Below, in pieces: positions 9,080 to 16,889 of a DNA stretch of 64,000 bases. Positions within the stretch are counted from its first letter, which is position 1. The number at the start of each line of letters is the position of its first letter. Location: assembly GCF_001427025.1 (NCBI RefSeq), contig NZ_LMGA01000001.1:3575697-3639696 (forward strand), written 5' to 3'. The stretch is from Mesorhizobium sp. Root554 (GTDB taxonomy: Bacteria; Pseudomonadota; Alphaproteobacteria; Rhizobiales; Rhizobiaceae). Under the pieces are notes generated by a model. That model searched no databases, was not told the origin of the DNA, and saw only the letters and a list, made by a program, of their open reading frames with translations. Position numbers and translations under genes: made by a program.

Positions 9080-10059
9080 GGGATTTTACCTATCAGCGCC
9101 CTGCCTCGCTGGCCGAAGCGCGCAATGCCGCCGCTCTCCCCGGCGCCATGCTTCTGGCCGGCGGCACGACATTGCTCGATCTTGCCAAATGCGGTGTGGC
9201 CGCGCCGGAAACGGTGATCGACATAAGCCATCTCCCCGGCCTCGCTTCGATCGAGGTCGGCCTCCAAGGCGCCAGGATCGGCGCCTTGGCCAAGATGAGC
9301 GCAGTTGCCGACAATGCCGGGATCATACGGGAATTTCCTGCGGTTTCCGAGGCGCTGTGGCAGTCCGCCTCGGCGCAGTTGCGCAACATGGCCACCATTG
9401 GCGGTAATCTGCTGCAGCGCACCCGCTGCGCCTATTTCCGCGATCCCTCGGGATTTCCGGCCTGCAACAAGCGTAATCCCGGAAGCGGTTGTTCCGCTCT
9501 TGGCGGCGTCACCCGCAACCATGCCGTGCTGGGCGCCAGCCCATCCTGCATCGCAACCAATCCGGGGGACCTCGCGGTTGCCCTGGTCGCCTTCGATGCG
9601 CAGGTGGAACTTGGTGCGCGCACAGTTGCGCTGGAGGATTTTCTGCTCACGCCTGGAGACCATCCAGAACGTGAGACCGATTTGCGGCCAGGCGAAATCA
9701 TCGCCACGGTGTCCATACCTGCATCGGTTGCGGCGCGCCGCTCGACTTATCTGAAGGTTCGCGACCGCCAGTCCTACGAATTTGCCGCCGCCAGCGCCGC
9801 TGTCGGCATCGAATTCGAGCCGGACGGCCGCACCATACGCGACCTGCGGGTCGCGCTCGGCGGCGTCGCAACCCGGCCCTGGCGTGCCCGCAACGTCGAG
9901 GACGCGTTGAAGGGCAAGGTGCTCGAACCTGATGCCGTGCGCCGCGCCAGCCTGCTTGCCATGGAAGGCGCGATTGCGCAGGCCGACAATCATTACAAGA
10001 TCGAACTGGCCCCGCGCGTCGTCGCGCGCGCCCTTCTGAAGACAGGAGAACTGGCATGA
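9076..10059 (+). CDS. Molybdenum hydroxylase FAD subunit with extra 4Fe-4S motif (PaoB-like)
   Basis: The 327-residue FAD-binding subunit (LLAGGTTLLDL near residues 26-36; ATIGGNLLQRTRC) passes electrons from the iron-sulfur subunit to an acceptor. Cys residues at about 118, 130, 139 and 158, within TRCAYFRDPSGFPAC and CNKRNPGSGCSALGG, match the additional 4Fe-4S cluster of PaoB-type aldehyde oxidoreductases. That favours an aldehyde oxidase role over xanthine dehydrogenase. ATG 9076 overlaps the previous stop. Confidence 0.92.
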   Translation: MRDFTYQRPASLAEARNAAALPGAMLLAGGTTLLDLAKCGVAAPETVIDISHLPGLASIEVGLQGARIGALAKMSAVADNAGIIREFPAVSEALWQSASAQLRNMATIGGNLLQRTRCAYFRDPSGFPACNKRNPGSGCSALGGVTRNHAVLGASPSCIATNPGDLAVALVAFDAQVELGARTVALEDFLLTPGDHPERETDLRPGEIIATVSIPASVAARRSTYLKVRDRQSYEFAAASAAVGIEFEPDGRTIRDLRVALGGVATRPWRARNVEDALKGKVLEPDAVRRASLLAMEGAIAQADNHYKIELAPRVVARALLKTGELA

Positions 10060-12371
10060 GCGCTGCCGAAGCCACGCGCCGTTACGGCGATTCATCCGAC
10101 TCATCCTCAACGGCCAGCGGCAGCGTCATCGGCGCAAGTGTCACGCGCTTCGACGGGTCGGCCAAGATCCGCGGCGCCGCCACCTATGCGCTCGAACACC
10201 GCCCCGCCAACGTGGCCCACGCCGTCTTGGTGCCGAGCACCATCGCCGCCGGCCGCGTCCGTTCCATCGGCACGGCTATGGCGGAAGCTGCTCCGGGTGT
10301 CTTGAAGGTGCTGACGCCGGACAACGCCCCGACGCTCAAGGCGGCATCCGACTGGCTGGGCAATCCGCCCGCCCGGCCAGACTACCAGCCGCTGACCGCC
10401 GAGATCGCCTATGCCGGCCAGTATATTGCTCTTGTCATAGCCGAGACGTTCGAGCAGGCGACGCAGGCTACCCATCTCCTCGATATCGTCTACGAAGAAG
10501 CCGATGCCGTGTCGGGCCTTCGGGACGTCGCCGAAGGCGGTGGTTTCCTTGCCGAGCCGATGACGAGGGAATGGGGCGATGCGCAAGCCGCTTTCGCTTC
10601 CGCGCCTGTGCAAATCGAGCAAGAATACGAGATGCCGCGCGAATTCCAGATGCCGATCGAGCCCAACGGGTTGATCGCCGAATGGCAGGGCGACAAGTTG
10701 ACCATATGGGAGCCTTGCCAATGGCTGGATGGCATGGCCCGCACTTATTCCGAATGGTTCGGCATTCCTTTCGAGAATGTCCGCATCATCTCGCCCTATA
10801 TCGGCGGCGGCTTCGGCTCCAAGGCGTTCTGCGGACCTCATGACGCCATCGGCGCGATGGCCGCGAAAATGCTTGGCAGGCCGGTCAAGCTGGCTTTGAC
10901 GAGGCCGCAGATATTCAGCAGCATCGGCGGCCGCGCCGCGACCCGCCAGACAATCGCCATCGGCGCGACGAAGGAGGGCAAGCTCCTGTCCATCGTCCAT
11001 ACTGGCGCGAGCGAGACGTCCATCAACGAGACCTGGGTCGAGCCGCTCGGTGTCGTCACGGCGTTGATGTATGCGACGCCCAATTTGTCGTCGCACCAGC
11101 GTGTCGTGCGCGTCAATACGGTGATGCCCGGCGCCAAGCGCGCGCCGGGCGAGAACCCCAGCGCCTTTGGCATTGAAAGCGCCATTGACGAACTCGCATA
11201 CGAGATCGGCATGGATCCGCTGGAAATCCGGCTGCGCAACTATGCCGAGGAAGACCCGCATACGCGCAAGCCATGGTCGACCCGGCAGTTGCGCGAAGCC
11301 TTTGCCGCCGGCGCCGAAGCCTTCGGCTGGTCGCGGCGCAAGCCTGAGCCGCGTTCCATGCGCGATGGCCATCATCTGATCGGCTGGGGCGTTGCGGCGG
11401 GCACTTACCCCGTGCGCCGTGCCGCCGGTGAGGCGCGGGTGCGGCTGCTTGCCGATGGCACCGTCGAGGTGTCCAGCAGCACGATAGACATGGGGCAGGG
11501 TGCCTATACGGTGATCGCCCAGACGGCAGCCGAAGTGTTCGGTCTGCCGCTCGACAAGGTGGCGGTGAAACTCGGCGACTCCTCGCTGCCGCGCGCCGGT
11601 GTCACCGGCGGCTCGCGCATGGCCGGCGTCATGACTTCGGCAGTCCACAAGACCGCCGTGGCGCTTCGCGAACAGCTCGTCGAGCTGGCGCTTACCCATC
11701 CTGCGTCGCCGTTCCGCGCATTGCAGGCGAATACGCTGACCGTGGCGGATGGAAGGATATCTTCGCCTTTGGCCGACGGGGCGGTGATCTCCATCGGTTC
11801 GTTCCTGGCGGCGATCGGCAAGACCGAGATCGACGCCACCCGCGATACGTTCGCAGAAATCGGCATCGATCCCAAGGACAGCTACAAGAACTACACGACG
11901 ATCGCCATGGCGCCGCCGCCGACGGCCGGTGATTTCTCGCTCCACAGCTGGTGCGCGCATTTCATCGAGGTGCGGGTGGATGAGGATTTCGGCACCGTGC
12001 GGGTGTCGCGGGCGGTCTCGGCGTTCGATTCCGGCAGGCTCTACAACCCGCGGCTTGCTGCAAGCCAGATCAAGGGTGGCATCATCATGGGCATCGGTCA
12101 GGCCTTGCTGGAGGAAGGTCTGGTGGACGGCCGCCATGCGCGGTTGATGAACGCCAATCTGGCCGACTACCTGATCCCCACCAATGCGGACATCCCGGAT
12201 ATCGAGGTGATCTCCGTCGGCATTCCCGACCCGCATGCTTCGGCATTGGGCGGCAAGGGCGTTGGTGAACTCGGTATCGTCGGCGTCGCCCCGGCGATCG
12301 CCAATGCCGTTTTCCACGCGACCGGCAAGCGTATTCGCGATCTGCCGATCACGCTCGACAAGCTGATCTGA
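10056..12371 (+). CDS. Molybdenum hydroxylase large (catalytic Mo) subunit (PaoC-like)
   Basis: The 771-residue catalytic subunit binds the molybdopterin cofactor. Segments include IGGGFGSKAFCGPHD (about residue 248) and GGKGVGELG, where the Glu near residue 738 is the expected catalytic base. It completes a heterotrimer of the PaoABC type that oxidises aldehydes or heterocycles. No XdhC-like maturation gene follows, so cofactor insertion must rely on genes elsewhere. ATG 10056 overlaps the FAD-subunit stop. Confidence 0.92.
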   Translation: MSAAEATRRYGDSSDSSSTASGSVIGASVTRFDGSAKIRGAATYALEHRPANVAHAVLVPSTIAAGRVRSIGTAMAEAAPGVLKVLTPDNAPTLKAASDWLGNPPARPDYQPLTAEIAYAGQYIALVIAETFEQATQATHLLDIVYEEADAVSGLRDVAEGGGFLAEPMTREWGDAQAAFASAPVQIEQEYEMPREFQMPIEPNGLIAEWQGDKLTIWEPCQWLDGMARTYSEWFGIPFENVRIISPYIGGGFGSKAFCGPHDAIGAMAAKMLGRPVKLALTRPQIFSSIGGRAATRQTIAIGATKEGKLLSIVHTGASETSINETWVEPLGVVTALMYATPNLSSHQRVVRVNTVMPGAKRAPGENPSAFGIESAIDELAYEIGMDPLEIRLRNYAEEDPHTRKPWSTRQLREAFAAGAEAFGWSRRKPEPRSMRDGHHLIGWGVAAGTYPVRRAAGEARVRLLADGTVEVSSSTIDMGQGAYTVIAQTAAEVFGLPLDKVAVKLGDSSLPRAGVTGGSRMAGVMTSAVHKTAVALREQLVELALTHPASPFRALQANTLTVADGRISSPLADGAVISIGSFLAAIGKTEIDATRDTFAEIGIDPKDSYKNYTTIAMAPPPTAGDFSLHSWCAHFIEVRVDEDFGTVRVSRAVSAFDSGRLYNPRLAASQIKGGIIMGIGQALLEEGLVDGRHARLMNANLADYLIPTNADIPDIEVISVGIPDPHASALGGKGVGELGIVGVAPAIANAVFHATGKRIRDLPITLDKLI

Positions 12372-12416
12372 TTTCGATCTTCCTTGACGATTTCAAAGGC
12401 CGCGCTGCTTGATGCA

Positions 12417-12479
12417 GTCTAGATTCTCAACAGGTGTCCCTGTTTTGAGATTGACAGCAATAATGCAAATTGCAACGCT
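12417..12479 (+). promoter_or_regulatory. Peptide-cassette promoter P1
   Basis: This is a 63-base module: a GTCT half-site at 12417, a GTCC half-site 19 bases later (12436), TTGACA (12451-12456), a 17-base spacer ending TGC, then AACGCT (12474-12479). The same 63-base spacing recurs before the other three peptide genes. P1 is the most diverged copy. The start codon is 62 bases beyond. Confidence 0.6.
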
Positions 12480-12540
12480 CAAAAGTGCGATTATTACTTT
12501 GCTTGCTTAATATCGGCTGCCTTCAAATAGGAGATCGGAA

Positions 12541-12654
12541 ATGAGCATGGAAAAAGAAATTTCCGCTGAGCGGGATGAACTTGAGATCGTCGAGTTGAAC
12601 GATAACGAAGTGGCAGAGATTTACGGCGCTCTGCACGCGACTTCTCTTGGCTAA
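12541..12654 (+). CDS. Peptide precursor 1 (double-glycine-type leader, 7-residue tail)
   Basis: The 37-residue ORF has a TAGGAG ribosome site. An acidic leader runs to LNDNEVAEIYGA, which has the spacing of a double-glycine leader (hydrophobic, Glu, hydrophobic, Gly-Ala at the cut). The predicted tail is LHATSLG. It is the most divergent of four paralogues; it lacks the ELTETEVEAVFGA block shared by the others but keeps a His at position 2 of the tail. It has its own promoter (12417-12479) and terminator. The processing exporter is encoded 2.2 kb downstream. Cleavage after Gly-Ala is inferred. Confidence 0.75.
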   Translation: MSMEKEISAERDELEIVELNDNEVAEIYGALHATSLG

Positions 12655-12675
12655 GACGTTCCATAAATTCATACG

Positions 12676-12705
12676 ATGGCCGTCGGTATTCCGGCGGCCA
12701 TTTCT
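12676..12705 (+). terminator. Terminator after peptide gene 1
   Basis: Arms ATGGCCGTCGG (12676-12686) and CCGGCGGCCAT (12691-12701) pair over 11 positions with one mismatch around a TATT loop, followed by a T-rich stretch. It separates cassette 1 from cassette 2. Confidence 0.65.
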
Positions 12706-12754
12706 TTGTGACCGCAACCATCTTGTATGCGGGCCCAGTTGATCGCAAAGCTCC

Positions 12755-12817
12755 GTCCAATTTTGAAGAAATCGTCCCAGTTTTTAGATTGACAGGGGCG
12801 GCGTCGGCTGCAAGCCT
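12755..12817 (+). promoter_or_regulatory. Peptide-cassette promoter P2
   Basis: GTCC half-sites lie at 12755 and 12774, TTTTTAGA runs into TTGACA (12789-12794), and a 17-base spacer ends in TGC before AAGCCT (12812-12817). All distances equal those in P1, P3 and P4. The hexamer at -10 is a poor sigma-70 match but conserved, so an activator is likely. Confidence 0.65.
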
Positions 12818-12882
12818 GTCTGGGCAAGCACGAACTGCTTGCCGAAGACGACGATCTCTAATCATCGAAGAGGACATGCAAA

Positions 12883-12993
12883 ATGACCAAAATTGAATTG
12901 GAAGTCGAAGCCAAGGAAGTCGAGCTTGAAATCGCCGAGCTGACCGAGACTGAAGTCGAAGCCGTTTTCGGCGCCAATCATCCGAAAATCTAA
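12883..12993 (+). CDS. Peptide precursor 2 (double-glycine-type leader, NHPKI tail)
   Basis: The 36-residue ORF follows a GAGGAC ribosome site. The leader (residues 1-31) is very acidic and ends ELTETEVEAVFGA, a near-ideal double-glycine leader with Gly-Ala at the cut. The tail NHPKI is five residues. Leader residues 11-31 are almost identical to precursors 3 and 4, while the tails differ, the usual pattern of a ribosomal peptide family. It has its own promoter and hairpin terminator. Confidence 0.82.
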   Translation: MTKIELEVEAKEVELEIAELTETEVEAVFGANHPKI

Positions 12994-13011
12994 CGTCTTC
13001 TGACAAGGCGG

Positions 13012-13036
13012 CGGTGGCCTACGGCCGCCGTTGCTT
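13012..13036 (+). terminator. Terminator after peptide gene 2
   Basis: CGGTGGCC (13012-13019) pairs with GGCCGCCG (13023-13030) over 8 positions including one G-U, with a 3-base loop and a weak T-rich tail. The same stem recurs after gene 3. Confidence 0.5.
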
Positions 13037-13167
13037 CACGGCCGACGCAGGTTCGGTCCTTGAAATATGTTTTGAGGACCATCCTGGTGCTTGTGCGAGG
13101 TCTTCCGAATTACCGGATGACGATGCGTTGACGCTTGCGCATGGCGGGAAAAGGTTCCGCAGAAAAC

Positions 13168-13230
13168 GTCTAAATTTTCCACTTTAGTCCAAATTTTTAG
13201 ATTGACACTGACAGGCAGGGCTGCAAGCCT
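13168..13230 (+). promoter_or_regulatory. Peptide-cassette promoter P3
   Basis: GTCT (13168) and GTCC (13187) half-sites are 19 bases apart. ATTTTTAGA leads into TTGACA (13202-13207), then 17 bases ending TGC, then AAGCCT (13225-13230). The module is 63 bases, as in the other three. Confidence 0.65.
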
Positions 13231-13293
13231 GATGTCTTGGACAGGCGGTCTGTCTGTTCATTGTTACTCTCGCAATTAAAAAGGAGATGCAAC

Positions 13294-13389
13294 ATGACCA
13301 ATGAAACCGAACTGGAAGTCGAGCTCGAAATCGCCGAACTGACCGAGACGGAAGTCGAAGCCGTTTTCGGCGCGAGTCATGCGATCTGA
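13294..13389 (+). CDS. Peptide precursor 3 (double-glycine-type leader, SHAI tail)
   Basis: The 31-residue ORF has an AAGGAGA ribosome site. The leader (1-27) ends ELTETEVEAVFGA and the predicted tail is only SHAI. Compared with precursor 2 the leader lacks a short repeat (EAKEVE), so leader length is flexible while the last 13 leader residues are fixed, as expected if the C39 peptidase reads them. It has its own promoter and terminator. Confidence 0.82.
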   Translation: MTNETELEVELEIAELTETEVEAVFGASHAI

Positions 13390-13405
13390 AGTTAGTCGAC
13401 AATGC

Positions 13406-13433
13406 AACGGTGGCCTCCGGGCCGCCGTTCGCT
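13406..13433 (+). terminator. Terminator after peptide gene 3
   Basis: AACGGTGGCC (13406-13415) pairs with GGCCGCCGTT (13420-13429) over 10 positions with one G-U and a 4-base loop. The T-tract is weak. Confidence 0.55.
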
Positions 13434-13547
13434 TAGGCAGTCACTCCCTACAATATGCTGGGAGAGCTGTAGTCAGGTCCGGCAATAGGCTGTCCGACCT
13501 GCTTTCCGCATAGATGCGTTTGAGGACTCGGAGTTCCCCAAGGGAAC

Positions 13548-13610
13548 GTCCAAATTTCCAGTCATTGTCCCATTTTCTAGATTGACAGGATTGGTCGGCG
13601 CTGCAAGCCT
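13548..13610 (+). promoter_or_regulatory. Peptide-cassette promoter P4
   Basis: GTCCAAATTTCCA (13548) and GTCCCATTTTCTA (13567) form a clear 13-base direct repeat, 10 of 13 identical, 19 bases apart. TTGACA follows at 13582-13587, then a 17-base spacer ending TGC, then AAGCCT (13605-13610). Confidence 0.65.
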
Positions 13611-13670
13611 TCGACCGGGCCGGCATCCGCTTGCCTGTCGATCCATCTCTAGATCCCAGAGGAGAATCAC

Positions 13671-13769
13671 ATGAACGAAGTCGTAGAGACCAAGGAAGTT
13701 GAGCTCGAGATCGCTGAATTGACCGAGACGGAAGTCGAGGCTGTTTTCGGCGCAGGCCACATCATCTAG
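13671..13769 (+). CDS. Peptide precursor 4 (double-glycine-type leader, GHII tail)
   Basis: The 32-residue ORF has an AGAGGAG ribosome site. The leader (1-28) ends ELTETEVEAVFGA and the tail is GHII. With precursors 2 and 3 it defines the tail pattern X-His-x-Ile. It is the last peptide cassette before the exporter operon and is followed by a stem and then a strong terminator. Confidence 0.82.
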   Translation: MNEVVETKEVELEIAELTETEVEAVFGAGHII

Positions 13770-13778
13770 ACTTTAGAT

Positions 13779-13806
13779 GGCGGCCCGGAGGTTTCTTCGG
13801 GTCGTC
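13779..13806 (+). terminator. Hairpin after peptide gene 4
   Basis: GGCGGCCCG (13779-13787) pairs with CGGGTCGTC (13798-13806) over 9 positions including two G-U pairs, around a 10-base loop. There is no clear T-tract. A stronger terminator follows 30 bases later. Confidence 0.4.
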
Positions 13807-13836
13807 ACCGTTATTAAGGTGAAACGACGGTCTATA

Positions 13837-13854
13837 CCCCGCGCCGGGGTTTTT
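13837..13854 (+). terminator. Strong intrinsic terminator between peptide genes and exporter operon
   Basis: CCCCG (13837-13841), loop CGC, CGGGG (13845-13849), then five T bases. It implies the exporter operon is transcribed from a separate promoter within about 90 bases, or through partial read-through. Confidence 0.75.
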
Positions 13855-13941
13855 CGGTACACGTACTGAAATGCCGAGGTACTGGCGTGGCGCAGCGGTC
13901 AGCGCGCTTGAACAGAGTGGCTGTGATGAAAAGCGATCCTT

Positions 13942-14787
13942 TTGGCCGATATAGGTGACGAACCGACAGACAAGAAGTTGGAAAGCAAGCAAAGCCCTAA
14001 AGGCCGGGCTTCCTTGTTTCGTATCGAGGCGCTGCAGGCCCGCAACGAATTGCGGGTGGTTGGCGACATAAGTCCCAAGGACGATAACGTCCTTTCCACA
14101 GTGGTTTCGGTTGCATCTGTTCTCGGTCTGCTAATCTTCGTATTCTGCCTCATCTATCCCTTTCCCGTCTATGTCGACGCATCCGGCGTGATTGAGCGCA
14201 CCCCGGCCGATGCGGTCATTTCCAGTTCCATGCCAGGGACGGTTGTCCGGCTCTACGTCAACGATGGACAGGAGATCGCAGGGGGAGCTGCGGTGGCGTG
14301 CATTCAGCCTTCGGCACAACAGGTTCGGCCGGCTTCGCAGCCAACCGGCTGCCCCGACATTGGTGGCAACGCCTTCGCTTTGCATACCCCGACTGCCGGG
14401 ACGGTGTCTCTGGCCTCTCTTCGCGAGACCGATGAAATTGCCGCCAACCAGCCGGTCATTTCCATCCAGCACCCACAGGCGAAACTTGTCGGTTTTGTAC
14501 TGACGGACCCGCAGAAGGCGACCGCCATCAAGCCTGAAGCGCATGCCACGATATGGCCGGCTGCCTCGCCCCTGTCGCGATCAACCGGGTTCGAAGCGAC
14601 GGTGACCGGCAACACGATCGATCTTGGCAAGGGAGAAGGCGAGCCTGCGTCTCGGTACCGGATTCGATTGGAAATGGTGTCTGCTCCACCGCCATCGCTT
14701 CTTCCGGGCATGCCGTTCCGCGCACGCATTCTGGTCGGTTCGCGGCCGCTTTATCAGTACATCCTGCCGGGTCGGACGGGCGCATGA
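13942..14787 (+). CDS. Short HlyD-like membrane-fusion protein of the peptide exporter
   Basis: The 281-residue protein has a cytoplasmic N-terminus (FRIEALQARNELRVVGDI), one membrane helix at about residues 51-72, then a biotinyl-lipoyl-like segment (SSMPGTVVRLYVNDGQEI) and a beta-barrel end (LLPGMPFRARILVG). HlyD/CvaA proteins are normally near 400 residues with a long coiled-coil hairpin between the two lipoyl halves; here only a short linker (about residues 120-145) is present. The TTG start at 13942 lacks a clear ribosome site, and a TTG at 13978 is an alternative. It overlaps the exporter gene by ATGA. Confidence 0.8.
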   Translation: MADIGDEPTDKKLESKQSPKGRASLFRIEALQARNELRVVGDISPKDDNVLSTVVSVASVLGLLIFVFCLIYPFPVYVDASGVIERTPADAVISSSMPGTVVRLYVNDGQEIAGGAAVACIQPSAQQVRPASQPTGCPDIGGNAFALHTPTAGTVSLASLRETDEIAANQPVISIQHPQAKLVGFVLTDPQKATAIKPEAHATIWPAASPLSRSTGFEATVTGNTIDLGKGEGEPASRYRIRLEMVSAPPPSLLPGMPFRARILVGSRPLYQYILPGRTGA

Positions 14788-16889
14788 CCTTCTTCGGCAA
14801 GCGCGGGTTCCAGACCGTCTTCCAGTCTCGCAATGCCGAATGCGGCCTGGCCTGCCTGACCATGATTGCGCGCTATCATGGTCAGTCCGTGGACCTCGCC
14901 ACTTTGCGGCAGACGGCTCCGATGTCCAACCGCGGCATGTCGCTGCGTGACCTGATAGATGCCGCGCCCATGGCCGGATTGGCCTGCCGGCCGGTCCGCT
15001 GCGATCTTGCGGCGGTGAAGCGGCTACGGCTGCCGGCTATCCTGCATTGGCGTTTCAATCATTTCGTCGTCGTCACCAAGGTGGATGGCGACATGTTCGA
15101 AATTCACGATCCGGCGCTGGGGCCGCAGACCGTCGATGCCGCCAGCGTCAGCCGCGCCTTCACAGGCATCGCCGTAGAGCTGGAGGTTTCGAACCCCCTT
15201 ACCGGGCAACTGCCCAACCGGGGCATCCGGCTTGCCGATCTCTGGCGGCTGGCCCGCGAGCAGAAAGGCATGATGGCGCGCCTGGCCTTCCTCTCGCTGT
15301 TCGTGCAGGCGCTGGAACTGTCCGGGCCGCTGTTTTTCCAACTGCTTATAGACCGGGCGGTCTTGTCGCAAAGCATCCCGATCCTGCTGCTGATAACCGG
15401 CATTTTCTGCGGCGTCGCCTTTTTCAGCGCCTTTGCCCGCTATTCGCGCAGCGGCGCGGCGATGCGCATTATCCGCGTGCTGGACCTGCAACTCTCGGCC
15501 GCCTTGTCGCGTCGTCTGATGGCGTTGCCGTTCGATTTTTTCCTCGCCCGCTCGCCACAGGACATCCTGCAGCGCATCCGCGCCATCCGTCCGGTGCGCG
15601 AGCTTGCCTCGGCTGAACTGGTCGAGACCATCTTCGACGCCGTTGGCATGCTTGTCCTGTCGGTCGTCATAATCCTCTACAGCTTTCCGCTGTGGCTGGT
15701 GATGATGCTGTTCTCGGCCGTGTATCTCGCTGTTAAGCTCAGCAAACTCGGCAAGACCAAGAACGCCTTGCGCGCCCAGTCCGCCCGCTCCAGCTCCGAA
15801 GCCGGCCTGCTGCTGGAAAACGTCCAGGGCGTGGAATCGGTCAAGCTGTTCACTGCCGAGGAACTGCGTCACGTCATGTGGCGCAACACCTACGAGGAAC
15901 TGTCGCGGGTCGATATCGAGCTGGAATCCTACCGCCAGACCGACAGCTTCGCCGGCGAGATTGTCATCACCGGCGGCCGCATCATCTGCGCCGCGATTGC
16001 CGCGCTGTTGGTCATCGAGGGAACGATCTCGATCGGCATGCTGCTGGCGATAGCATTCCTGCAGGCCATCTTCTTCACCAAGGTCCGGCAGTTCATCGAC
16101 CGCATGATCGACATCCAGAAGATCCAGGAACATCTGGATGAGATGGCCGAGATCATCGACGCCGATCCCGAGCCCCACAGGCTGGCTTCGCCGGCCGTAG
16201 CGATGCAGTTGACTGGACAGATTTCCGTCCGCGATTTGAGCTTCCGCTATTCCGAGCGCGACCCGCTTCTGTTTCAGCACCTCTCCTTCGACGTGGGTGC
16301 GGGCGAATCCTTCGCCATCACCGGCTCGTCCGGCTGCGGCAAGTCCACGCTTTTGCGGATCATGACCGGGCTCGTGCCGCCCGTGGAAGGCGCTGTTACC
16401 TACGATGGCATGGCGCCTTCGGCTATCGGGCTTCTGAATCTCCGCCGCCAGCTTGGCACGGTGTTGCAGAACGACAGCCTGTTCATAGGCACATTGTTCC
16501 AGAACATCTCCATGTTCGATTCCAGCGCGGACGAGGAATGGGTGAATGAATGCGCGCGGCTCGCCTGCGCCCACGAATTCATCTCGCGCATGCCGATGAA
16601 CTACAATTCAGTCATCAGCGATACCCAGGGCGGCCTGTCCGGCGGCGAGAGACAGCGTGTTTTGCTGGCGCGGGCGCTCTACAAGCGGCCTCGCATTCTG
16701 CTGCTCGACGAATCCAGCAGCCATCTCGATGCCGAGACCGAACGCCAGGTGAACGAGGCGCTTCGCAGCCTCACCATCACGCGCGTGCTTGTCGCCCACC
16801 GCGAGGAAACCATCAAGCTGGCGCAGAACAGGATCGTCCTCGGTCAGTGGCAAGCTGGCCGCCCCGTTGAAGCAGGAGGAACAGGCTGA
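14784..16889 (+). CDS. C39-peptidase ABC exporter (double-glycine peptide processing)
   Basis: The 701-residue protein has an N-terminal C39 peptidase domain with Gln14, Cys20 (NAECGLACL), His93 (WRFNHFVVV) and Asp109 (IHDPALG), so the active site looks intact. A six-helix exporter domain follows (about 160-440). The C-terminal ATPase has [17 protein letters not shown] and ILLLDESSSHLD. Such exporters cut a leader after Gly-Gly/Gly-Ala and export the remainder. The four small precursors upstream are the obvious substrates. ATG 14784 overlaps the fusion-protein stop; the frame is open upstream but begins properly at MTFFGKRG. Confidence 0.93.
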   Translation: MTFFGKRGFQTVFQSRNAECGLACLTMIARYHGQSVDLATLRQTAPMSNRGMSLRDLIDAAPMAGLACRPVRCDLAAVKRLRLPAILHWRFNHFVVVTKVDGDMFEIHDPALGPQTVDAASVSRAFTGIAVELEVSNPLTGQLPNRGIRLADLWRLAREQKGMMARLAFLSLFVQALELSGPLFFQLLIDRAVLSQSIPILLLITGIFCGVAFFSAFARYSRSGAAMRIIRVLDLQLSAALSRRLMALPFDFFLARSPQDILQRIRAIRPVRELASAELVETIFDAVGMLVLSVVIILYSFPLWLVMMLFSAVYLAVKLSKLGKTKNALRAQSARSSSEAGLLLENVQGVESVKLFTAEELRHVMWRNTYEELSRVDIELESYRQTDSFAGEIVITGGRIICAAIAALLVIEGTISIGMLLAIAFLQAIFFTKVRQFIDRMIDIQKIQEHLDEMAEIIDADPEPHRLASPAVAMQLTGQISVRDLSFRYSERDPLLFQHLSFDVGAGESFAITGSSGCGKSTLLRIMTGLVPPVEGAVTYDGMAPSAIGLLNLRRQLGTVLQNDSLFIGTLFQNISMFDSSADEEWVNECARLACAHEFISRMPMNYNSVISDTQGGLSGGERQRVLLARALYKRPRILLLDESSSHLDAETERQVNEALRSLTITRVLVAHREETIKLAQNRIVLGQWQAGRPVEAGGTG

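Noticed and set aside
12708..12896. 62-codon plus-strand frame between peptide genes 1 and 2
   Set aside because: It starts inside the terminator tail, crosses promoter P2 and lacks a ribosome site.
12494..13006. 170-codon minus-strand frame running under peptide genes 1 and 2
   Set aside because: It is antisense to two genes with good ribosome sites, crosses a terminator and a promoter module, and its protein is a low-complexity Arg-rich shadow.
13926..13958. 10-codon ATG frame just before the fusion-protein gene
   Set aside because: It overlaps the fusion-protein start region, has no leader-like sequence and no double-glycine motif; probably chance.
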